DNA from: CAVQND01 sp964653485
Lineage (GTDB): Bacteria > Verrucomicrobiota > Verrucomicrobiia > Limisphaerales > UBA8199
Assembly (NCBI GenBank): GCA_964653485.1
Contig: CAZZFF010000009.1
Location: forward strand, 17,770-81,769
Reading direction: 5' to 3'
Length of the DNA stretch: 64,000 bases
In this document: positions 17,607 to 24,283 of the stretch, piece by piece
How the letters are laid out: each line of letters begins with the position of its first letter
Numbering within the stretch: the stretch's first letter is position 1
Translations under genes and position numbers: made by a program
The notes under the pieces: generated by a model
What the model saw: the letters and a program-made list of their open reading frames with translations, nothing else
Databases searched by the model: none
What the model was told of the DNA's origin: nothing

Positions 17607-20600
17607 CTAACGGAGCTTGGCCGAGGCGGTGGCTGCGCCGCTGCGGCCTGTGACATACCCAGGCGACCTTTCTGGCAAGACCTCTCGCAGCGCCTTCCCG
17701 GTGTGGCTGCCGGGACATGCCGCGACCTCTTCCGGGGTGCCCTGGACGACGACGCGCCCGCCCTCGTCGCCCGCTTCGGGACCGAGATCGAGGAGCCAGT
17801 CGGCGGACTTGATCACGTCGAGGTTGTGCTCGATGACCACCACCGAATGCCCCGCATCGACGAGGCGGTTGAACACCTTGAGCAGCAGGCGCACGTCCTC
17901 GAAATGCAGTCCCGTCGTCGGCTCGTCAAAAAGAAAGAGAATTGGTTTGAAGGAATCTGGCTGGTCCGGCGCGCTAGCCGCGCTCCGAGGTTCTCCTTCC
18001 ACTTCCGCCAGGTGCCTAACCAGTTTGAGCCTCTGGCTCTCGCCGCCGGAGAGAGTGTTGATCGGCTGACCTAGCTTGACATAGCCAAGACCCACTTCTT
18101 CGAGCAACCGCAGGCTCTGTACCGCGCGCTGGGCGGGACGCGATTCGGGAAACGCCGAGAGGAAATCAACCGCCTCCTCGACCGTGGCATCGAGGAGATC
18201 GGCGATGGAGAGGGCGCGGAGGGCAGGGGAGGGGTTGCGCGGGGGGAGCACGCCGAACGCGGCTCGAACCGGGGTCCGTTCAGCCGCTAATGTCTCCGAG
18301 GCTTGATCGTCGACTTTCGACCTTCGACCTTCGACTTCCCCCCGTGTCTCTTGGCCCTTGATCCTGACCTCCAGAATATGGGCGCGGTAGCGGCGGCCGT
18401 TGCAGTCCGGGCAGCGTATGAACACGTCGCTCAGGAACTGCATTTCGATCTTCTCGAATCCGGCGCCGCGGCATCGCTGGCATTGGCCCTGAGCGGAGTT
18501 GAAGCTGAAGGCGCTGGCGTTGAGGCCCCTTTGTTTGGCCGCGTCCGACTGGGCAAAGACCTCTCGAATCTCGTCGAACGCGCCGATATAAACCGCCGGG
18601 TTGGATCGGGGCGTCTTGCCGAGAATGGACTGGTCCACCAGGACCACGCCTCCGAGGGCCTCCGCCCCCTGGAGCAGCGTTGCGGGCGGGGCGTCTGGCG
18701 CCGATTCGGGGCTGTCGGCTTCCCCGTTTGCCTCTTCGCCAAGACGGTCCGAGGCCTTGCCCCCGGCAGGGTCGGCCTTGAGCCTCTCGGCGAGGGCGGG
18801 CAGCAGGACCTCGCGCACGAGGGTGGTCTTGCCCGAGCCGCTTACCCCGGTCACGCACACAAACCGGTTGAGCGGAATCTCCACGGCCAGGTCCTTAAGA
18901 TTGTGGCGCGTGGCGTGTGACAACTTGAGCTTTCGGCACGCGCCCGCCCGAATCCCAAAAGGACGCGCTGCCTCCCTCAACATGAGCGGCTCGCATTCGC
19001 CTCGCCCGCCCTTCCGAATTTGGACCTCCGGCCCAATCCCTCTCCGGGCCGGGATATCGACCCGCCTTCGCCCGCTCAGGTATTGACCCGTGAGCGACGC
19101 GGGCGATTTAAGAATCTCGCGGAAAGTCCCTTGGAAAACCAGATGGCCGCCCGTGGCGCCATGGCCGGGACCCAAATCCACGATCTGGTCCGCGGCGCGC
19201 ATCACGCTTGCCTCGTGTTCCACGACGACAACGGTGTTGCCGGCATCTCGCAACTGCTGGAGAATCCGGACCAACCGCTCTGTGTCCCGCGAATGCAGGC
19301 CGACGCTCGGTTCATCCAGGACAAAGAGGGTATTGACCAATCGAGTGCCCAGGCAGGTCGTCAGATTGACCCGCTCGGTCTCGCCTCCCGAGAGAGACCG
19401 TGTGGGACGGTCCAGCGTCAGGTACCCCAGCCCGACCTGGTCCAGATACTCCAGCCGCGAGCGCACCTCGCCCAGCACCAAACCCAGGGGGTCCCCCGCA
19501 CCCACAAGCCGCCCCTGGCCCATGCGCTCGATGAATCGCAACGCGTCGCGGATCGGAAGCTGATAGAAGTCCGCCAGGCTCAGCGAATCGCCCGCCCGGT
19601 ACAGGAGCGACTCCGGCTGGAATCGCTTCCCGTGGCAGGCCGGGCAAGGCGTGTACGCGCGGTAACGGGAGAGCAGAACCCGCACGTGCATCTTGTATGC
19701 CTTGGATTCCAGCCAGCGAAAGTAGCCCTTCACGCCGTACCAGGCCCGAGGCCATTCGTGCGCCGGGTCCTTGCCATAGCCAGGCTCGCCTTCGATGACG
19801 AAGTCCTGCCGCTCCTTGGACAACTCCTGGAAAGGCACGTCGATGGGAATCCCGAACCGCCGGCAGACTCGCAGGAGGTCGGCCTGGGATTCCGCGCCAT
19901 GGCCCGTCTGCCACGGTTTGACTACGCCCGCGGCCAGCGTCCTGGAGCGGTCGGGCAGGGCGAGGTTGTAATCGATGCTGATGACCCGGCCGAAGCCGCG
20001 GCAGGCCGGGCAGGCCCCGACGGGGTGGTTGAAACTGAACAACGCCGGGCTTGGCTCGCGATAATCGATGTCGCACGCGGCGCAATGGAGCAGGCCCGAG
20101 AAATGGCGCGCCGGCCCGGGCGCCCCGTCTCCGCCGGCGGAGCTGAGTTCCCAGACCGTCAGTTTGCCCTTGCCGAAATGGTAGGCCTGTTCACATGCCT
20201 CGATGAAACGCGCCCGGCTGCCCGGGGCGAGACGGAGCCGGTCCTGGACCACGGTGAGCGAAGCGGCCGGAGTCGAGCGACCGGGGGCCTTCCCGACGGC
20301 CTCCTCCAATCGAACGACATTCCCGTCCATCAGGAGGCGTTGGTAGCCCTGTTTCGCCACCAACCCAAGGCATTCCTCCAAGCTGAGCTTTTCCGTGAGG
20401 GGGACGGTGAACGTGATAAGGACTTCGCGGCGGGAGTCTCCCTCGGCTCTCGATGAAGGTCCTCCAGCCTGGACGGCCTCCCAAATCCAACGCGGCGATT
20501 CTTTGCGGACCCGCCGCCCGCACTGCCGGCAATGCAGTTGCGCCACGTGGGGCCACAGCATCTTCATGTAATCGCATACCTCGGTCATCGTGCCGACGGT

Positions 20601-20906
20601 CGAACGGGTCGTCTTGACGGCGTTGCGCTGCTCGATGGCGATGGCGGGCGGGATGCCCTCGATGCTGTCCACTCGAGGTTTGTCCATCCGGTCAAAAAAC
20701 TGCCGCGCGTACGGCGAGAAGGTCTCGATATAACGGCGCTGGCCCTCGGCAAAGAGTGTGTCGAACGCAAGGGAACTCTTCCCCGACCCGCTCAAGCCCG
20801 TGATGACGATCAGCTTGTTAAGCGGCAGGTCCAAATCGAAATTCTTAAGGTTGTTGTGGCGCGCTCCTCGAACACGAATCGCAGACCGCCCGGACGTTGT
20901 CGGCAT
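17607..20906 (-). CDS. UvrA-family ATPase, paralogue 2, with in-frame insertions
   Basis: 1099 aa, about 150 longer than standard UvrA. Walker A VITGLSGSGKSSLAFDTLFA and VTGVSGSGKTTLVREV; signatures LSGGETERVNL and LSGGESQRLKL; Walker B LFVLDEPSVGLH and LFLFDEPTTGLH; Cys pairs CAACDIDYREP...CPACRGFG and CQRCRGAG...CPDCNGRRY. The body differs from paralogue 1 (for example YARQFFDRMDKPRVDSIEG), so it is an old paralogue, not a recent copy. Two spacer-like insertions stand out: an acidic stretch after LKADPAGGK and about 50 residues after EVRIKGQ that are encoded by GTCGAAGG-type repeats (18310-18338). ATG 20906. Possibly a drug- or damage-tolerance UvrA subclass; not decided. Confidence 0.85.
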   Translation of the reverse strand: MPTTSGRSAIRVRGARHNNLKNFDLDLPLNKLIVITGLSGSGKSSLAFDTLFAEGQRRYIETFSPYARQFFDRMDKPRVDSIEGIPPAIAIEQRNAVKTTRSTVGTMTEVCDYMKMLWPHVAQLHCRQCGRRVRKESPRWIWEAVQAGGPSSRAEGDSRREVLITFTVPLTEKLSLEECLGLVAKQGYQRLLMDGNVVRLEEAVGKAPGRSTPAASLTVVQDRLRLAPGSRARFIEACEQAYHFGKGKLTVWELSSAGGDGAPGPARHFSGLLHCAACDIDYREPSPALFSFNHPVGACPACRGFGRVISIDYNLALPDRSRTLAAGVVKPWQTGHGAESQADLLRVCRRFGIPIDVPFQELSKERQDFVIEGEPGYGKDPAHEWPRAWYGVKGYFRWLESKAYKMHVRVLLSRYRAYTPCPACHGKRFQPESLLYRAGDSLSLADFYQLPIRDALRFIERMGQGRLVGAGDPLGLVLGEVRSRLEYLDQVGLGYLTLDRPTRSLSGGETERVNLTTCLGTRLVNTLFVLDEPSVGLHSRDTERLVRILQQLRDAGNTVVVVEHEASVMRAADQIVDLGPGHGATGGHLVFQGTFREILKSPASLTGQYLSGRRRVDIPARRGIGPEVQIRKGGRGECEPLMLREAARPFGIRAGACRKLKLSHATRHNLKDLAVEIPLNRFVCVTGVSGSGKTTLVREVLLPALAERLKADPAGGKASDRLGEEANGEADSPESAPDAPPATLLQGAEALGGVVLVDQSILGKTPRSNPAVYIGAFDEIREVFAQSDAAKQRGLNASAFSFNSAQGQCQRCRGAGFEKIEMQFLSDVFIRCPDCNGRRYRAHILEVRIKGQETRGEVEGRRSKVDDQASETLAAERTPVRAAFGVLPPRNPSPALRALSIADLLDATVEEAVDFLSAFPESRPAQRAVQSLRLLEEVGLGYVKLGQPINTLSGGESQRLKLVRHLAEVEGEPRSAASAPDQPDSFKPILFLFDEPTTGLHFEDVRLLLKVFNRLVDAGHSVVVIEHNLDVIKSADWLLDLGPEAGDEGGRVVVQGTPEEVAACPGSHTGKALREVLPERSPGYVTGRSGAATASAKLR
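18310..18338. repeat. GTCGAAGG-type short tandem repeat inside a UvrA gene
   Basis: On the plus strand TCGACTTTCGACCTTCGACC continues TTCGACTTC: about four units of TTCGACC/TTCGACT, read in frame on the minus strand as EGRRSKVDD. It lies at the point where the encoded protein carries an insertion not expected in UvrA. Confidence 0.7.
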
Positions 20907-20953
20907 TCCGGGCTAAAGATAGGGTTCCCGGCCTAAGACCGCAAGAGGGGCCG

Positions 20954-21150
20954 CGCGCCCCAAATCCTCGCCTAAGATGTTTTTGAGGAACCGCGGAATA
21001 AGCGGAATACGCGGAAAAGGAATGGTTTTCCGCGTATTCCGTTTATTCCGCGGTTCTCTATCTTCTCTCGATTGGCATGAGATTTGAGGGGCTTTGATTC
21101 TCCTAATCTTCCTTGCATCCGAAGGTCACTAGGCGAGGATTTGGGCGCGT
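20954..21150. repeat. MITE-like composite inverted repeat
   Basis: Outer arms CGCGCCCCAAATCCTCGCCT (from 20954) and its near-exact reverse complement TAGGCGAGGATTTGGGCGCG (21130-21149) differ by one extra C. Between them is a long inner hairpin: arms of 31 bases at 20988-21018 and 21026-21056, one mismatch, 7-base loop GGAATGG. No protein is encoded between the arms. It lies in the 275-base gap upstream of UvrA paralogue 2 and downstream of the DUF433 gene. The inner hairpin could also end transcription. Confidence 0.65.
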
Positions 21151-21181
21151 CGGCGCCCGCGGCGTATGTAGGTCCCCCAAC

Positions 21182-21412
21182 TCAACCCTGGCCATGGTGC
21201 TCATGGAGGTCATCTGTCAACTCATCCTTCGCGAAAGCAACGCAGGCTCGCAGTTGCTCACGGGTTATGTGGTAGTTGCAAAGCACCTCCTCCTCAGGCC
21301 AGCCCTGGGCGATGAGGCCGAGGATGAACTCGACTGACAAGCGCGTGCCCTTGATTATGGGTTTGCCTACCAACACCGCCGGATCGGCTGTTATGCACTC
21401 CTGCCAGTTCAT
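21182..21412 (-). CDS. DUF433 (VapB45-like) protein
   Basis: 76 aa. Contains the DUF433 core: ITADPAVLVGKPIIKGTRLS, then VEFILGLIAQGWPEEEVLCN and ITREQLRACVAFAKDEL, a winged-helix-like fold that often serves as antitoxin to a DUF5615 PIN-like toxin encoded just downstream. Here no DUF5615 gene follows; downstream is only the inverted-repeat element, so this copy is an orphan. ATG 21412 starts at MNWQECI; longer readings lack support. Confidence 0.82.
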   Translation of the reverse strand: MNWQECITADPAVLVGKPIIKGTRLSVEFILGLIAQGWPEEEVLCNYHITREQLRACVAFAKDELTDDLHEHHGQG

Positions 21413-21469
21413 GGGGGAGATTTTAGCCGCACAGGACCCCATTTGCACCCAGATTCTTCAGCCTCGGGA

Positions 21470-21781
21470 TCAATGCGCCGAGCAGCCGTAGGTGCTTGGG
21501 CTGGCGCTGACGACGTTCGCCGGCAAGGGTCGGAGTTTGGTGATCTTGATCCGGAAATCCGAGGGGCCCCTTTCGAGGTATTCCCAGGTGAACGCGCCTG
21601 GAAACTCGCCCTCGAACTGGCGATGCAGCGGGAGGGGGTCGTGGTCGTTGAGCAGGATGAAGTAATCCCCCGCCGCCAACTCGCCCCAGGTCTTCAGGAT
21701 TAGCCCGTGCTTGACGGCGCAGGGGATCGAACGGACATCCATGACTTTGCCGGCTTCCGCCGGCGGAGATTCTTGTGTCAT
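21470..21781 (-). CDS. DUF2249-domain protein
   Basis: 103 aa. The sequence VMDVRSIPCAVKHGLILKTW, then LAAGDYFILLNDHDPLPLHR, FEGEFPGAFTWEYLERGPSD and FRIKITKL matches the DUF2249 pattern (NDHDP, then WEYLE-GP), a small TusA-like fold. DUF2249 genes are often found with nitric-oxide and denitrification genes under FNR/NnrR control. It lies 3 bases after the cupin gene and is surely cotranscribed with it. The last about 14 residues are extra. Biochemical role unknown. Confidence 0.85.
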   Translation of the reverse strand: MTQESPPAEAGKVMDVRSIPCAVKHGLILKTWGELAAGDYFILLNDHDPLPLHRQFEGEFPGAFTWEYLERGPSDFRIKITKLRPLPANVVSASPSTYGCSAH

Positions 21782-21784
21782 AAT

Positions 21785-22126
21785 TCAGGCGGATTTAAAG
21801 AGCGTCAAGAGCATGGAGAACTGGCTGGTGGCCTTGACGGCGTGCGGGGCGTCGGGAGGCATGTAGAGGAAGTCGCCGGACTTCAAATTGTGGGCTTTGC
21901 CAGAGAGCGAGAATTCACACTCGCCGGACAGGATTTGAATGAGGGCGTGCTGGGTGGAGGTGTGCTCGGTCAATTCCTGGCCCTGGGCGAAGCCGAAGAG
22001 GACGACCCGCGCCGCGGGTGTCCGCAGGAGAGTTCGGCTGACAATCCCGTTGGGCGCGAATTGTGTTTCCTGGGTCAGAGAGATGATCTTGCCCTGGCCG
22101 ACATCGATTAACGGTTGTTCGTTCAT
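21785..22126 (-). CDS. Small cupin-domain protein, first gene of the DUF2249 operon
   Basis: 113 aa. Single cupin barrel: TEHTSTQHALIQILSGECEF supplies motif 1 (H..H...G.), LKSGDFLYMPPDAPHAVKAT motif 2 (G....P...H). Metal-binding histidines are visible, but no substrate can be read. Such stand-alone cupins often accompany DUF2249 in oxygen- or nitric-oxide-responsive operons. ATG 22126 is preferred over the in-frame start at 22174 because the latter would lie upstream of the predicted promoter and across the FNR-type box. Confidence 0.8.
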   Translation of the reverse strand: MNEQPLIDVGQGKIISLTQETQFAPNGIVSRTLLRTPAARVVLFGFAQGQELTEHTSTQHALIQILSGECEFSLSGKAHNLKSGDFLYMPPDAPHAVKATSQFSMLLTLFKSA

Positions 22127-22133
22127 GAGTGCA

Positions 22134-22139
22134 ATATGC
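22134..22139 (-). promoter_or_regulatory. Possible -10 element (CATATT) of the cupin-DUF2249 operon
   Basis: CATATT on the minus strand matches TATAAT at four of six positions and lies where a class II FNR-type promoter needs it, given a box centre at about 22167.5. The start of transcription would then fall at about 22126-22127, on the ATG, implying a leaderless mRNA. It lies within a palindrome GTGCA-ata-TGCAC (22129-22141). Confidence 0.4.
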
Positions 22140-22160
22140 ACCCTGGAGCGGGGGGGCGCT

Positions 22161-22174
22161 TTGACCAAGGTCAA
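22161..22174 (-). promoter_or_regulatory. FNR/DNR/NnrR-type box upstream of cupin-DUF2249
   Basis: TTGACCAAGGTCAA is a perfect dyad of the form TTGAC-N4-GTCAA. Family consensus for FNR is TTGAT-N4-ATCAA; DNR/NNR-type regulators accept TTGAC/T-N4-G/ATCAA. It lies 35 bases upstream of the ATG of an operon type often under nitric-oxide or oxygen control. Confidence 0.6.
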
Positions 22175-22348
22175 AGTAAATCAGAATTGCATTTGCCCAG
22201 GATTCGAGCCTTGCTTGGCGCGCCTAAGAAGACACTCTTATCTCTGACGGGCATCAAGTTCTTCACTGCCGCTCGCGCCGCGCTGGTCAAAGAGCAGTGA
22301 GGTGGACTCGGTCCATCCGGCCACTCCGCGAGCAGGGGGAGCGAGACA
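22175..22348. other. Intergenic region between cupin operon and malic enzyme
   Basis: This stretch separates the FNR-type box from the malic-enzyme stop at 22349. It must contain the end of the malic-enzyme transcript. I see no gene or clear terminator. Confidence 0.4.
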
Positions 22349-24109
22349 TCAGGCGGACGGCTCTTCCGCCAGTGGAAGCTCGCCGGGCGCCGGAGGCTGC
22401 AACGAGGGATAATCGGGGAACCAGAAAGAGGCATCGAGTTCGGCCTCGATTTCCGCGTCATTGAGGGCGCGGCCAAAGCCTTGGTCGCGGGCGGTTTGGG
22501 CTACCTTGAAGGCAATGAGGCGGCTGACTTCACGGAGGTCGCGGAGGCTGGGGTAAAGCGGGCCATCGGCGCCATTCCTGGCGAGGGTGAACTCGGCCAG
22601 AGTGTGGGCCGCCGCCAGAAACATGGAATCGGTCACGCGGCCCGCCTCGCTGACGAGCACTCCGGCGCCGACGCCTGGGAAGACAAAGACGTTGTTGCAC
22701 TGGCCGATGACGTGCTTCTTGCCTTGGAACAGGACCGGCTCGAAAGGCGAACCGGTGGCCACGAGGGCGCGGCCTTGGGAATGGAGGAGGGCCTCGGAGG
22801 GGGTGCATTCGGCCTTGCTGGTCGGGTTGCTGAGGGGGAAGAGGATGGGGCGTTCGCAACTGTCGGCCATAGCCCGAATCACGGCTGGGGTGAAGTCTCC
22901 GGCCTGGCCGGTCGTTCCGATTAAAACCGTGGGTCGGGTGGCGGAGACGATCTTCTCCAGTTCGGTCGGGCCCGGGTAGGACAAGCCCACGGCGGCCAAA
23001 TCGTCCCGGCGCAAGGCAAACTCGCGCTTGTGGGCGTCGAGTTCGCCCCGGAGGTCGCAGACCACGCCGTTGGAGTCGACGAAGATTTCGTGTTGGCGGA
23101 CTTCCTGTTCGGCAAGTCCTTCCGCGAGAAAGGCGGTGCGGAGCAGTCGGCCAATGCCCACGCCGGCGGCGCCGGAGCCGACCAGGAGGACCCTCTGTTC
23201 GCGCAACGGGCGGCCAATGAGGCGCAGGCCGGAGAAGATGCCGGCCAAGGCGACAGCGGAGGTGCCCTGGATGTCGTCGTTGAAGCTGGGCAGGCGTTGG
23301 GAGTAGCGTTCGAGCAGGCGGAACGCGTTGGCCTTTTTGAAATCCTCCCATTGCAGGAGGGCGCGGGGAAAGACAGTTTTCACGGCCCGCACGAACTCCT
23401 CCACAAAGGAGTCGTACTCGGCGCCCCGCAGGCGGCGCCCGCGGTAGCCCAGGTAGCAGGGGTCCTCCAGCAAGGCCGCGTTGTCCGTGCCGACGTCCAG
23501 GCTGATGGGCAGGCAGAGGGAGGGGTGAATGCCCGCACTCGCGGTGTAGAGGGCCAGCTTGCCGATGGGGATGGCCATGCCGCCGGCCCCCTGGTCGCCC
23601 AGGCCAAGGATTCGTTCGTTATCCGTCACGACGATGAGGCGGATGTCGCGTTGGCGAAAGTTGCGCAGGCGCTGCGCGAGTTGGCCGCGGTCGTTGGGGC
23701 AAAGGAACAACCCGCGCGGCCGGCGAAAAATATGGCTGTATTGCTGGCAGGCCAACCCGACGGTCGGCGTGTAGATGATCGGCGTCAGGCGCTCCAGGTT
23801 TTCGGCCAGGAGTCGAAAAAACAGGGTCTCGTTCCGGTCCAGCAGCGCGACCAGCCCAATGTATTGCTCCAGCGGGTCTGCTTTGGAGAAGATATGCTCC
23901 AGTTCCATGGCGACCTGTTGCTGGATCGTCAGAACGGCGGGCGGCAGCAGGCCCTGGACGCCAAGGCGGTGCCGCTCGGCCCGAGTGAAGGCCAGGTCTT
24001 TATTCTGAGCAGGGTCGCGCAACACCTGTTCGCCGCGCGACCAACGAACGTTAGAATTGGATCTTGGGTCCATGATGCTTAAGTCGAACCTCGCCTCCAT
24101 CTTCTCCAT
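22349..24109 (-). CDS. NAD(P)-dependent malic enzyme, large type
   Basis: 586 aa, the length of the large (SfcA/eukaryote-like) malic enzymes. Decarboxylates malate to pyruvate with reduction of NAD(P)+. Seen: IIYTPTVGLACQQYSHIFRR, VTDNERILGLGDQGAGGMAI (malic N-domain, with the tyrosine and lysine-site region), LPSFNDDIQGTSAVALAG (metal-binding FNDDIQGT) and the Rossmann motif VLLVGSGAAGVGIGRLL, then LFPLSNPTSKAECTPSEA. The start may be ATG 24109, 24100 or 24073; none has a clear ribosome site. Cytoplasmic carbon metabolism; no operon partner seen. Confidence 0.93.
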   Translation of the reverse strand: MEKMEARFDLSIMDPRSNSNVRWSRGEQVLRDPAQNKDLAFTRAERHRLGVQGLLPPAVLTIQQQVAMELEHIFSKADPLEQYIGLVALLDRNETLFFRLLAENLERLTPIIYTPTVGLACQQYSHIFRRPRGLFLCPNDRGQLAQRLRNFRQRDIRLIVVTDNERILGLGDQGAGGMAIPIGKLALYTASAGIHPSLCLPISLDVGTDNAALLEDPCYLGYRGRRLRGAEYDSFVEEFVRAVKTVFPRALLQWEDFKKANAFRLLERYSQRLPSFNDDIQGTSAVALAGIFSGLRLIGRPLREQRVLLVGSGAAGVGIGRLLRTAFLAEGLAEQEVRQHEIFVDSNGVVCDLRGELDAHKREFALRRDDLAAVGLSYPGPTELEKIVSATRPTVLIGTTGQAGDFTPAVIRAMADSCERPILFPLSNPTSKAECTPSEALLHSQGRALVATGSPFEPVLFQGKKHVIGQCNNVFVFPGVGAGVLVSEAGRVTDSMFLAAAHTLAEFTLARNGADGPLYPSLRDLREVSRLIAFKVAQTARDQGFGRALNDAEIEAELDASFWFPDYPSLQPPAPGELPLAEEPSA

Positions 24110-24283
24110 TCGCGTCGCTTTGTTCTACCCTCGGATTGTCGATACCTTGGCATTTTTTGTTTTCCTGACGCCCGCGGCCCGCCGCAGGCGCGTGGCGTGA
24201 ACGCCAACCTCTTCTTGCGGGTTCTGCCCAATCGGCTACCCTCCCGCTCCAGGATTCTGGTGACGGGAATAGCCACGCACATT

